Below are positions 12,138 to 23,514 of a stretch of DNA of 64,000 bases, piece by piece (the stretch's first letter is position 1; each line of letters starts with the position of its first letter). The translations under genes were made by a program, and so were the position numbers. Under the pieces are notes generated by a model. The model was not told the DNA's origin. It saw nothing but the letters and a program-made list of their open reading frames with translations, and ran no database searches. This DNA is from Leuctra nigra (Eukaryota; Arthropoda; Insecta; Plecoptera; Leuctridae): the NCBI GenBank assembly GCA_934045905.1, contig OW203762.1, positions 806,001 through 870,000 of the forward strand, in the 5' to 3' direction.

Positions 12138-12763
12138 CATTCATTTATTTCTTATGGAATTGTGTTGTGGGGTCATTCCACACACACAAAAAGACTTTTT
12201 ATTTTACAGAAGAGAGCTGTTCGGTTTCTGGCCAGTGCTAGTTACGATCCGTGTACTGCTGGTGTTTACTTCAAAGATTCATGTAGACCACTTTTTATAA
12301 GTTTTAAAATTCTCACTCTTCCTTGCATTTATATTTATAATACTATTATGTTCGTGATAGAAAATAAGCATTTAACAATTGATAACAAGGAGGTACATAA
12401 TCACAATACCAGGTTAAATTATAATTTAAGAGTATGTTCAATGAACTCTAAATCTAAGTTTAATAATAAGTGTCCAGTCGCAGTTGGTGTCAGTCTTTTC
12501 AATAAATTGAATTCATCATTAAAATCTAAAATTGACTATGAGAGATTGTATATTTTTAAATCATCACTGAAAGAATTTTTAATTATTAATTGTTTTTATT
12601 CAATTGACGAGTTTCTCAACGCAAAATGTTTATAGTTATTATGATTTCTTGTACAAGCCTGAATTTAATTTGTTTGCTTTACCTAATTGTTATGTAATTG
12701 ACGTGTCCAATATCATTTGTATATGATCAAATAGGGATTAATAAAACTTGAAACTTGAAACTT
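12138..12763 (+). pseudogene. 5'-truncated CR1/Jockey-type LINE, reverse transcriptase C-terminus
   Basis: This is the last part of a non-LTR retrotransposon ORF2, after the polymerase palm. The frame is open from the insertion boundary to the stop at 12635 and begins with the conserved Tyr-Gly-Ile-Val-Leu-Trp-Gly, followed by LQKRAVR. That block is typical of the C-terminal region of CR1/Jockey-like reverse transcriptases. The 3' end is a run of ACTTGAA units (about 12744-12763), a tail type seen in such LINEs. A 20-bp target duplication flanks it (12118-12137 and 12764-12783) and lies within the hAT-like repeat. It was 5'-truncated at insertion, so it is inactive. Confidence 0.85.
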
Positions 12764-12804
12764 GATATCGATATATCGATATTTTCTCCATCCCTAATTT
12801 CAAT

Positions 12805-14616
12805 GTTACCGGTAGCTTGACGATGTTTGGTTTGGTTCTTTGTTTCAGCATGGACGCCCATCCTGAATATCCACTCAAAGAGCCATTCTAAGAAGCATCT
12901 GCCAACTAAACTAAGTGTGGCACTACGGGTAGAATAACACGTAGAATAATATGTAGAATATGTTCATGTGCCAATGAACTGATAGTGATAAGATGTGGAA
13001 AATGTGAAAGTATCAGACCAGCAACTTTTGTTTCATCATCTTGGTTCTGCTCGTGTGCAGTAAGTCTTCATTGAAGAATCAGTTGATGGATCAAACGCTG
13101 CGAATGTGAAGCGGTATTTACCTTGTTTCCCGGGAATAATAAAAATAACACAATAATTGCTGTATTCATGCCAACTTATTCCCCTATGAGTGTGGAATCT
13201 GTGAGTTATATAGTTAATTTTACTCCATGATTGCTTACGAACTTTTGGGGTGCAACTCGTACACAAATATTTCGTTAATTCCATAATTATGCTCAGAATT
13301 ACCGTCATCCATTGTATGGTATAACATTTACAAATATACATGGGTTCGAGCAGGTCCGGGGCGAACATCATTTGTATTTGTGTATTGATCATAAATGTAG
13401 CTATTCCTTACATTCCATTCACAGAATTGAAATATGTTCAGGTATAATTGAAGGAGAATTATCAATAAAAAAAACTATTGTTATTAAAATTGTATGTGAA
13501 ATTTACCTTTACTATGAAAGTTAACCAATCACAAAAATACAACAGAAACTAACTTTAATCTTTAGTTTACCCCGGACCCCGGACCCCGGAGTGTTAACTC
13601 ACGGAGATTTTTTAAACATTTAAGATCCGATTTCTCAATACTTGTAGGAAACTTAAGAAAAATTTTAGACAGTGTATGATTGTAAAATAAATTGGGAGCT
13701 TATGATCAAACGCAAAAAACATAATTTGATAAAAATAGGATTACAAACTTAAAGGCTCTATCTTAAAAAAAATATTATACTAAAACTAAAACTAATACTA
13801 ATAATATATAATATATAATACTAAAACTAAAAGAAAAGATTGTGTAATCTCACTGTTACTTTTGATCAATAGAATTCAATTTCTTTTCAATTTAAGGTAA
13901 TATTATTATCTTAATATTACAGTTAGTATGATAAAACAAACTTATGAGCCTATTGAGAACCCGCATGAGAATAAATTTGCTTGTTCTATAAATAATAATA
14001 ATACAATCATCAGGCATAGTCCAGAGTCAAACACTTTGACCCATCACTAATTGCAACAGAAAGTTTTTAATGTTAATCGATTCATAATAATGCCCTCTAT
14101 TACTTATCAAAAGTTCTCCGAAATTTGATTAGGGCAAATTTTTCAAAAAGTCATTGTTGTCAAGTCATTATCAAATAATCAAATTATATCAACATAGTCG
14201 AGTAGCATATCAAATGAAAGCCTAATATGTTTAGAACAATAAATAAAAGTATCAAAATTATAAAGTTGATACAGAGGGGATCAAAAGGAGTCATAACGTG
14301 ATCAAAATCAGATTTCTGAAGTGTTCCAGGACAACTTCATCCCTAATAAAGATAATAACATACTTTTTTTAAAATAATTTTTCGATCCGAAATAAATCTT
14401 TTAATAAAGATTTGTTTTCTCTTTTCTAAAATGTTACATTTCCGAGCCTGAAGAGGGGTGACACAGTTCACTTGAAACGTCGCACAAATTAAATAGGTAC
14501 TACGAACTCATACCGTACTGTTTATTTTCTTTTATATTATATCAAAAGTTCTCAAAAATTCTTAAAACATTAGTGGGCCAATGAATCTGTCAAATAGTTT
14601 AAAATGGCAATTTTTT
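12805..14616. other. 1.8-kb gene-free, AT-rich interval
   Basis: No gene is supported. Open frames at 13036-13392 (minus) and 13312-13524 (plus) overlap and show no motif I recognise. A short tandem CCGGACCC run lies at about 13568-13589. A hammerhead-like motif at 14448-14477 is listed separately. Confidence 0.5.
14448..14477 (+). ncRNA. Hammerhead-ribozyme-like core (orphan)
   Basis: CTGAAGA (14448-14454) is followed by a stem that pairs about 14456-14461 with 14468-14473 (with G-U wobbles), then GAAA (14474-14477). This is the CUGANGA...stem II...GAAA core of a hammerhead, of the kind found in Penelope-like elements. No Penelope coding sequence lies nearby. Stems I and III were not convincingly folded by eye. 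Confidence 0.4.
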
Positions 14617-14771
14617 GAGTGAGCGTAGCGACCGTCACCACGGTTCTCTTATTGCACTTTCTCTGTGTGTTTTTTTGTATTTTCTTTTGTGGATACTGCT
14701 CAGGTCAAACCGCTCAACCAATCGATCTGAAAATTTGTACACACTAACGTAATCTATGAGGTCTCTGGGAC
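14617..14771 (+). mobile_element. HelA fragment
   Basis: The sequence starts with GAGTGAGCGTAGCG and continues for about 155 bp as the reverse complement of the GAGCGAGCG-end of HelA copies (compare 10090-10267). It stops where a reversed HelB begins, so it is a terminal fragment or a copy cut by that junction. Confidence 0.6.
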
Positions 14772-15329
14772 AAACAATAATATGAAGATAACTATTGTAT
14801 ATTTATTACAAATATAGGCAACAAGTTTCATCGCGTACATATTCAAATAGACAAATATTTTACAGTAGGTATGTAGGTATAATATGTAATTGAAAGTTGT
14901 GTCCCTATTATTCTTAAAATTCTAAATGACGGTTGTATATAAATGGCATATGCTTATGAATAGAAAAATGTCTTTAAAAAAACGATGCGCCAAGTCCTTT
15001 TGTAAAGTATTTCTCGATGTTTATACTTTTATTTCAAAGATACGATTAAATATATGGAAATGTCATTGACTTGGCTCCTTTTTTGATATCACTCCTTTTC
15101 GGTGTTGATTTTTTTAAAGTAAAGAGACTTGGCAGCCTTTTTTACACGGAGTGTTTTTTTCTGGGATATCACTTCTTTTGTTAGTTTATTCATACAGCTT
15201 GTAGCACATGTCCGAGCAAGGACCAATTTCATTAAAAAAAAACGCCTCAACCGATTTGGATAGGTACTAAGATAAGTTGCGTTTGGTAAAAGATTAAAAT
15301 GATTATCCAAGAAGAATAGCTTAAGTTTC

Positions 15330-15990
15330 GTTACAATCGGTCCAGCCGTTTTCGATATATGACGTCACTTCCGGTTTTGAAATAGCGGCCAAAAATAATG
15401 TCGTCTTGAATTCATAATTAGAAGTCCTACAAAATTGCATAATTTGATTACAATCGGTACAGCCGTTTTCGATATATTATAACGTCCCTTCCGGTTTTAA
15501 AATGGCGGCCGAAAATAATGTCGTCTTGAATTCATAATTATTAGTCCTACATATTTCCAAAATTTGGTTGCAATCGGTACAGCCGCTTTCGATAATGACG
15601 TCACTTCGGTTTTAACAATGGCGGCCGAAAATAATGTCGTCTTGAATTCATAATTATTAGTCCTACACATTTCCAAAATTTGGTTGCAATTAGTGCAGCC
15701 GTTTTCGATATATGACGTCACTTCCGGTTTTGACAATGGCGGCCGAAAAAAATGTCGTCTTTATTTCATAATTATATTAGTCCGACATAATTCTAAAATT
15801 TGGTTGCAATCGGTACATCCGTTTTCGATATATGACGTCACTTCCGGTTTTAACAATGGCGGCCGAAAATAATGTCGTCTTGAATTCATAATCATATGTC
15901 CTACATATTTACATAATTTAGTTGCAATCGGTACAGCCGTTTTCGATATATGACGTCACTTCCGGTTTTAACAATGGCGGCCGAGTACAC
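15330..15990 (+). repeat. Tandem array of about 118-bp units within HelB copy 3
   Basis: Six units recur with the word GACGTCACTTCCGG or a close variant at 15361, 15482, 15598, 15714, 15834 and 15953 (spacing 116-121). Most units contain the palindrome TGACGTCA, ACTTCCGG and a GGCGGCC(G) box. Further, less regular copies lie near 16232, 16389 and 16660. Other HelB copies have only three to five such modules. Confidence 0.85.
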
Positions 15991-16808
15991 TGCAACCTCG
16001 AATTTATAATTATTTACAAAGTACGTTTACTAATATCTATTTAAAATTATAAAGTGGTGAATTTGTGGTCATTTAGCATATTTATGACGTAATTTCGCAT
16101 ATTTATGACGTTTTTTCCGGTATACGTAATAAGAAAACAATCTAGTTTTATCTAGTTGATACTTCATGAACGACCATCTGAATTCATAATCCCTATATTT
16201 CCGTAAAATCGGTCATGCCGTTTGTAATATATGACGTCACTTCCGGTTTCATTTAGTGGTTCCTGCCGCCATTTCCGGTACCGTTAATTTGTATATTCAT
16301 TTATCCCAATTGATTTTTCAAATAGATTGCAGAATGAATAGACAGGAGCTAGTTCAGTGGCAATCGGTACAGGCGTTTTCGATGCATGACGTCATTTCCG
16401 GTTTCAGGAATGGCGGCCGAGAACACTGTGTATTGAAATTATAATTTTGTATTGTCTATGTTACAATGTAAGATAATGATATGTGTATTTAAAGTATAAT
16501 TTGATGAAATAAGCTAAATATTGCAAATTTATGACGCCACTTCCGGTTTAGGATATAAGAAAATTATATTTTTAAGTAACATACTTCATATAGATGACCA
16601 TCTAAATCGAATGGCGCTAATTTCCTTCTAATCGGTCCAGCCGTTTTTCATATATAACGTCACTTCCGGTTTAAAAATGGCGGCACAAAAAATCACAAGG
16701 GGCAAGGTATCATCAGACGCCAAAAGTGCATATGTGGTAAAAATTTCAGGTTGATCGGTTTAGCCGTTTAGGCTGTGGCGGTGACAGCAACTTTTTCGGG
16801 AATCATAT

Positions 16809-16887
16809 GAAGAAGAAGAAGAAGAAGAAGAAGAAGAAGAAGAAGAAGAAGAAGAAGAAGAAGAAGAAGAAGAAGAAGAAGAAGAAG
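16809..16887 (+). repeat. (GAA)n microsatellite
   Basis: A pure GAA run of about 79 bp sits at the same internal position of HelB where copies 1 and 2 have CTT on the opposite strand. Confidence 0.95.
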
Positions 16888-18112
16888 CAGATGAAAGCTG
16901 TGTAATTTCACGATTTGCATGGCGCTCTAGGTCATAAACGGCATGACTGGTTGTTGTCGCGTGATGTATATGTTGTCAGGTAGGCCATAGCTCAAAATTA
17001 AGACATTTCACAACAATGAGAGATTTTCCATTGTTGAGATCCAGTAGGCCGAAAATGCCATGTTGTTGCTTACAGTAAAAGTAGTTGGTCTGCTCCTCAG
17101 TTTATTAGGCAGTAACGGTATGTTCAGTGAGTGTGAGTGTATAGTACGACTTGGCTGGGTGGAGCGACCGCTCCACTAGATGCTTCAAATTATTTCGTTC
17201 TTGAAAGAAGAAATAATTGACGTGCAAAAGAAGTTATGCGCAAATGTTTACAGTTCAGTCGGTAAAGTAGTTGACTCCAGTTCAGTCTATAAAGAAGTTT
17301 ACTCCAAGGTTGGTAGCTACTCGAATGTAACCTAACAGAGGGCACCACTACGGCACAATGTACTATTTTGGCCTGACGTTGTTTTCCACAATGTAAACAA
17401 ATCAGCTACCTCTGTCGATGCATTTGTCAAGCGTATTGAATCCCCCAACCCCCGGCAAAAAGTAAACAACACTTCGGGTGAAGCTGTCAAAATGATTAAT
17501 GATAAAATTGGAGATCTTTTTGAATGTCCGGAGTCGAGCGCGCTTGTGCGCGTGATTTCAAAATGACGAAAGGAATTGCCGTATCATTTAAAGAAAAATT
17601 TGGACGCGTCACCAGGATAAAAAGGTTGGTGAAGTTGCGTGCTTAACAGTGGGCACCAGAACAATCTTCTATCTCATCAGTAAAGAGAATAGCTCTGAGC
17701 TGCCTACGATGGACTCTTTAAAGGAGTGTTTAATAAATCTTCGCACTCTCTGCACAGAACGGCAGATCCAATCTGCATCCCAAAGCTGGGCTGTGGACTC
17801 GACGACTTAAAATGGTACATGGTCAAGCCTTTGATTGCGGAAATTTTTGCTCACTCAGATGTCGTTATTGATGCTTACAGCTTACCCAGAGAGCGGGAAC
17901 CTCGAAAATTTCAGGCACCGCCCAAAGCGAAAACTGGAAAGTCGAGCGCCACTAGTGAGGATGAGTTCACTGTGGTCACTAAAAAAAGTCATTACAATTA
18001 CCCCATAAGACCCTTTTTTGGTACTGGAGAAGGCAAGGAAGTAAGGTTAGAAGTCGCTGCAAAGAAGATCTGGCTCCATCTAGGCCCATTAGGCAAAACT
18101 GTGCCTCCTGAG

Positions 18113-19236
18113 CAGTGTTGTGACTTATCTAGATAAAATTATCTAGATAATTATCTAGATTGATATTTTTTTATCTATTATCTTATCTAAATAATTTTAT
18201 AATTGGTTATCTTTATCTTTATCTAGATAAAAATATTGTTATCTAATGGCAATTATCTAGATAAAAAATATGAAATTCGAAATATGCATTTGTGTGTACC
18301 TATGAACATGCACGTAACGAGTGCCTCTATCACTTACCAAAAATTATTCCCGTTATAGGTCGTTTGGAATGTATGGAAAGTTATCAGGTATTTTCATTAT
18401 TTGACTTTGCATGAAAACATTTAGTTTTTAGGTCAGTGGTACTCAACCTGCGACACAAATTTTTGTGGACCTCCAGTTGATGTTTTATAACTTATTTAAA
18501 AATTTGTCCACTGTGAAAATAATATTAAAAAATAATAATTTCTCGTTTCATTTGAGAGAAATTTTGAGAGTTGTCATGTTAGGACCCACGGCGACGCATC
18601 GGGCTGAAATGTGACGGATGGTTCTTAAATGTAGCGTCATACTTGTTGCAATGAAAATGAAGCCAATTAACAATTCCGAAAATTGTAAAAAGTGTTTGGT
18701 TTGGCGTGTGAAATATTGTTTGATTCGTTTCCTAATAAACAAAAGACACTGAATGAACCAGAACCAGACCCGTAGGCAACAATTGGAGGGCCTTTTACTT
18801 CAGTACGTGCATTTTAAAGCCCAAGAATCACGTTTAAATTATTAAATTAAAAAAACACGACCTGCGGGGCTAAAACTGAGGGGCTTCGCCCCTCACACCC
18901 CAAATGAAAAAGTAGTTCCTACGTGCCTGGAATGAACCTACCTGAACATGTGAGCATTGTTGTACTTTAAAAATGCGGCCCGCCATGAACAAAAGCAAAT
19001 TCGTATTATTATTCGTATTCGTAGTCAAAAAGGTTGAGTCCACTGAATTACGTCCTATTGTTTGGTAAAAAAATGATGTATTATCTATTACAATTATCTA
19101 GATAAATATTTTTTATCTTTATCTATTATCTAGATGATTTTTTGGAATTTAATCTATTATCTTATCTAGATAAATTTTTGGCGTGTTATCTTTATCTTTA
19201 TCTAGATAAAAATAAAATTATCTAATCACAACACTG
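18113..19236. mobile_element. hAT-like non-autonomous element, 1124 bp
   Basis: Inverted termini are CAGTGTTGTGA and TCACAACACTG. An exact 8-bp duplication CTCCTGAG lies at 18105-18112 and 19237-19244. Both ends are rich in TTATCTAGATAA-type palindromes (18122-18265 and 19078-19225). Removing it rejoins the flanking reading frame, which confirms the boundaries. An open frame at 18548-18742 is not recognisable. Confidence 0.9.
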
Positions 19237-19263
19237 CTCCTGAGGCCGCGCAGGGATATTTAA

Positions 19264-19806
19264 GGTAGTACCTTCATTATACATATACAAAAAAATAAAA
19301 ATCTTGAAATTACAAGTTCAGAAAACGTTTTCCTACATTTCAACTATATTTAAGTATAAATGAATCATAAAATGTCATTTAACTTGCAACCCCTGTCGTA
19401 TAGCGAGGTTTCAATTTATTGCCTCCCGAGAATGAACAAAACTGTAACACAGGAGGTATAGGGAAATCATTTAGTTTTTGGTTGATAACTTTTAAAATAG
19501 CACACGTTGGTATTGTTTTCAATTTTTTTTCCTAATAGAATGTCCAACTATCTATCTAGAAATCAGTTTTTTGAAAAAACGTTGAACCTCAGTAAAATTA
19601 AAAACTCAAAAATAGCATGAAAATCGTCATGATTTTAATTGCCCCCTTAAGACTACATGTTAAAAATAGGAATTGATAACTACAATATCTCAAAATCAAG
19701 ACAGGAGAAGTTGTTCATATTTCACAGTATCGTGTAAATAGTGATTATTGATACCTCTGCCAAAAATAGGCTTATTTGGAAGATATGAGATATCAGTTGT
19801 GCTACC
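19264..19806. mobile_element. 543-bp TTAA-flanked MITE (piggyBac-type target)
   Basis: The termini GGTAGTAC and GTGCTACC are imperfect inverted repeats flanked by TTAA at 19260-19263 and 19807-19810. Excision joins the reading frame of the interrupted ORF exactly (Gly-Tyr-Leu-Lys-Lys). Precise TTAA targeting is characteristic of piggyBac transposases. The interior is non-coding and AT-rich. Confidence 0.85.
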
Positions 19807-20016
19807 TTAAAGAAGAAATTGCCAAAGGCAGAGTTGACTGTAGAACAACTGAATAATACCGATTCAGTACACAATTCATTTAGGATTGAAGCCGACTCAT
19901 CTCTCTTGGCGGTATTTAGTGATCCGAGCTTTTGGCCTTCAGGAGTACCGATCCGTAGATTCTTCTGGGCTAAGAAGGATTTTCAGTTAGGTCACAAGTC
20001 CAAACAAGCGTCATAG

Positions 20017-20518
20017 ACGAGGGTTCGGATGTGTGTACTACCGTAACGGCTTTTCACCTCAACATCCGGAGTAGGCTCCGGAGTAAACAAAATGGAAGAG
20101 CTTGAGATTTTCACAGATTTTCTGGACCACAAAATTGAAATCTAGTCGGGCGCTAGCTCGACGCTGCCAAGCACCGTGTCAATACGAGGTCTACTTTTAA
20201 AACGCGGCGAGCTTACTACCACGACTGTATACTGCAAGCGCTTCACGCTCGTTTTCGGGGTGTCAGCTCGCATTCACGCAGTTTGAAATGGAAGTTGAAA
20301 ACCATGGTTATCGGGTATATTTAGCCACATGACAACACTACCAAATTTCAAAGTGCTGCGATCATCCCTTCGGGGTGAATTTTGGGGCTCAAACATGCAT
20401 GGATTTTTTCATGCTAGCTGGTTAGTTAGTTAGGTTACCACGGTAAATTTGTTTGCCCCTCTCCACAGATTGCGCGGTTTGGTGTAGAGAGTTGAAATTT
20501 GGCAGAGACATAGAGTCA
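20017..20518. repeat. Dispersed repeat, inverted partner at about 33045-33205
   Basis: About 20258-20425 is the reverse complement, with divergence, of about 33045-33205 (shared words AACCATGG, GGGGTGTCAGCTCGCATTCA). The rest of the interval has no recognisable gene. The family is unassigned. Confidence 0.6.
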
Positions 20519-22871
20519 TCTAGTGGAGCGGTCGCTCCACCCAGCCAAGTCGTACTATACACTCACAGTCACTCAACATACCGTAAATGCCTAATAAACT
20601 GAGGAGCAGACCAAACACTTTTACTGTAAGCAACAACATGGCATTTTCGGCCTACTGGATCTCAAAATTGGTAAATCTCACATTGTTGCGAAATATCTTA
20701 ATTTCGAGCTATGGCCCACCCCACTACATATACCAAATTTGGGAACAATAGGTTATGCCATTTGCGCGCTAGAGGACCGAGAAAACAGTGAAATTACACC
20801 ACTTTCTGATTCTGAAGATGATGATGATTCTGATGATATCACGAAACGTCGCTATCACCGCCACAGCCTAAACGGCTGAACCGATCGACCTGAAATTTTT
20901 ACCACATGTGCACTTTTGGCGTCTGAGGTGCCTTTTTATAAAACCAACCGGAATCCGCCATTTTGAAACCGGAAGTGACGTCATAACTCAAAAACGTCTG
21001 GACCGATTAGAACGAAATTAGCGCCATTCGATTTAGATGGTCATCTATATAAAGTATCAATAAAAAAAATATTATTTTCTTATTTTCTAAACCGGAAGTG
21101 ACGTCATAAATACGCAATATTTAACTTATTTCAACAAATTATACTTAAAATACGTACATAATTAACTTACATTGTAACATAGACAATACAATTTATATAT
21201 TCAAGGTAGCAGTGTTCTCGGCCGCCATTCCTGAAACCGGAAGTGACGTCATATATCTAAAACGCCTGTACCGATTGCAACTGAACTAGCTCCTGCGTAT
21301 TCATTCTGCTATTTATTTGAAAAATCAATTGTGAAAAATGAATAAATAAATTAATGGTACCGGAAATGGCGGCAGGAACCACTAAATGAAACCGGAAGTG
21401 ACGTCATATATTACAAACGGCATGACCGATTTTACGGAAATATAGGGATTAGGAATTCAGATGGTCGTTCATGAAGGTATCAACTAGATAAAACTAGATT
21501 GTTTTCTTATTACCTATACCGGAATTCGGCCGCTATTTCAAAACCGGAAGTGACGTCATGTATCGAAAACGGCTGGATCGATTATAACGAAACTTAAGCT
21601 ATTCTTCTTGGATAATCATTTTCATCTTATACCAAACGCAACTTTTCATAGTAACCAAATCGGTTGAGGCGTATTTTTTTAAAGAAATTAGTCCCTGCTC
21701 GGACATGTGCTACAAGCTGTATGAATAAACTAACAAAAGAAGTGATATCCCAGAAAAAACACACCGTGTAAAAATACCAGCCAAGTCTCTTTAACTATAA
21801 AAAAAATAGAAGAAATCTAAAAATTCAGCACTGAAAAGGAGTGATATCAAAAAAGGAGCCAAGTCAACGAATTTTCCAAATTTTAATCGTACCATTGAAA
21901 TAAAAATATCAACCCCCGAGAAATACTTAAAAAAAGGACTTGGCGCATCGTTTTTTTAAAGACATTTTTCTATTCTTAAGCTTATGCCACTCACATACTA
22001 CGTAGTTCAGAAATGCCTAGAAAAATTGGGACAAAACTTTCAAATTAAATATTGAACATTCTGTAAAATATTTTAAATTTAAATATAAGTACGCAAAGAA
22101 ACATAGCATTGTCTTACAAGCAATAAATACAGAACAGTTGTGTTTGTGATTGGTAGGTACCTATAGTTTTGTGGGTACATCAACATACCTACTACAGCAT
22201 TATACTTTGAACCTTCTCGCCGTGTAATTAATTGCTATTAATTAACATTTTATACCAAAAAAATTCATAAATTACATAACGTATTACTTTAGATAAAAAT
22301 CTAGTCAGTAATTATTTGAGCAGCATGGCTCAGTGCACTAGTCACTTATACAAATCTCATTGACGGCCTTCTTGTAATGAGCGCTTTCGCTATTTCCCTC
22401 AGTCACGATATTGAGAAGTATGATTGATTAATATGACCCTAGAAATAGTGGCAATAACGAATAGACTAGGCCGCTTCCGTTTATTCGTTATTCGTTTATC
22501 CGTTTATTTCCTCTGAATATTGACAAAATACCAAAACTGCCAGTAGGTAAGAGTACTAGTTATATTAAAACGTAGTATGATTCGTCGATAATGAATGTGA
22601 TATACTCAGGAAAATATACTTGTAGAGTTCTTCCTATACTTTTAGGATAGAAAAGTGTCTTTAAAAAAACGATGCGCCAAGTCCTTTTTTTAAGTATTTC
22701 TCGGGGGTTGATATTTTTATTTCAATGGTACGATTAAAATTTGGAAAATTCGTTGACTTGGCTCCTTTTTTGATATCACTCCTTTTCAGTGCTGAATTTT
22801 TAGATTTCTTCTATTTTTTTTATAGTTAAAGAGACTTGGCTGGTATTTTTACACGGAGTGTTTTTTCTGGG
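20519..22871. mobile_element. HelB copy 4, longest, with 0.7-kb foldback spacer
   Basis: The hairpin end starts TCTAGTGG at 20519. Five YY1/ETS/CRE-like modules occur between about 20947 and 21560. The terminal foldback has arms of about 210 bp (21754-21963 and 22651-22865) around a 688-bp spacer, against 70-80 bp in copies 2 and 5. The spacer is AT-rich with no supported gene. The end is TTTTTTCTGGG. Confidence 0.6.
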
Positions 22872-22894
22872 ATAATTATTACACGAACCTTTGA

Positions 22895-23110
22895 AAGAAA
22901 ATCTTAGGAATTTTGGCCGGAAGTGCAGTTATTCTAATTTTAAATTGAACAGTTTTAAAAATCAAACGGGTCCACCGAGAGTTTTGAAATTTGGCAACAT
23001 TAAAGACAATGTATTGCTAGACACTCCACTTCAAGAAAAAACAAAAATTTCAAACCGGAAGTGGAAAATTATCAATATTTACGTTCCGCCCTCTTCTTTG
23101 ATACACTAAA
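22895..23110 (+). repeat. Dispersed repeat paired with 32690-32880 (inverted)
   Basis: About 200 bp is the reverse complement of 32690-32880. Shared words include GGTCCACCGAGAGTTTTG and GACACTCCACTTCAAG. Both copies sit next to a tRNA-like sequence, so this may be the body of a composite SINE or the preferred neighbour of one. Confidence 0.65.
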
Positions 23111-23121
23111 CAGCGAATGTA

Positions 23122-23265
23122 ATTTCCATCGGGCTGATAGCTCATGTTAGGAAGGCAGTTGGCTTCCACTTCTGCATAACGCGTTCGATTCCCGATCCCG
23201 GCAAACTTTTTTTTTCATATATTATTTTTTTATTTGTATAAGCGATGATACCTTCATGGATATAT
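23122..23265 (+). mobile_element. tRNA-derived SINE, copy 1
   Basis: A-box-like TGATAGCTCATG is followed by B-box-like GTTCGATTCCC (about 23188-23198), then a body with TATATTCAAATGA that matches the bodies of the two minus-strand copies at 32401-32665 and 31979-32215. A T-rich stretch separates head and body. Confidence 0.5.
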
Positions 23266-23514
23266 ATTCAAATGAGAGGTCCAGGGATGCTGTGTAGATC
23301 ATCAATAGACCGAAACATCGCAATCGCGGCACGCCAGTTGCCATCGTGAACACTGAAGATATCAGGGAAACAGAAAATACTCGCACGTCGTTTTACGTTC
23401 CGCTATTCTTCTTTGATACTATACAGACTCAAATTCATTTTGCTTCCTTTATAAGTTTGGTAACTGTTAAATACAAGTTAACTATTTTCTGTTGAACTTT
23501 CTCAAACTTTTATT

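Larger units (their letters stand above)
10773..12796 (-). mobile_element. Palindromic hAT-like element, inverted copy with two nested insertions
   Basis: It has the same termini as 5548-6278 but opposite orientation, with its own exact 8-bp duplication ATTTCAAT (10765-10772 and 12797-12804). This shows an independent transposition. Removing the two nested insertions (11061-11667 and 12138-12763, with their target duplications) leaves about 770 bp, close to the 731-bp intact copy. The unique core at 11670-11905 is the reverse complement of about 5745-5980. Confidence 0.85.
14772..17180. mobile_element. HelB copy 3, reversed
   Basis: The orientation is opposite to the other HelB copies. The hairpin-CTAG end is at about 17158-17180. 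The far end holds one foldback arm (about 14980-15170) and part of the long spacer otherwise seen only in copy 4; for example, about 14885-14975 aligns with about 21960-22065. It carries an expanded array of about 118-bp units (15330-15990) and a long (GAA)n run. No transposition protein is encoded. Confidence 0.55.
17181..20016 (+). pseudogene. Decayed retroelement-type ORF with a TARG1/OARD1-like macrodomain
   Basis: The frame is open from about 17188 to 17560 with one stop, and reads into the start of a macrodomain (GDLFECPESSALV, about 17510-17550). The domain continues in three further frames: MTKGIAVSFKEKFG (about 17563), RTIFYLISKE (about 17655) and PKLGCGLDDLKW (about 17778). This order matches TARG1/OARD1, an ADP-ribose glycohydrolase; the lysine after YLIS and the aspartate of GCGLD correspond to that enzyme's catalytic pair. 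After the domain comes a linker and a block with WLHLGPLG, LLAVFSDPSFWPSGV and IRRFF, which I associate with ORF1-like proteins of arthropod retroelements. This last block is split by insertions at 18113-19236 and 19264-19806 and ends at 20016. Three frameshifts and a stop make it a pseudogene. The family name of the host element is unknown. Confidence 0.7.

Noticed and set aside
13036..13524. Overlapping open frames in a gene-free interval
   Set aside because: Neither frame has a recognisable motif, and both are short and AT-biased. No element or gene context supports them.
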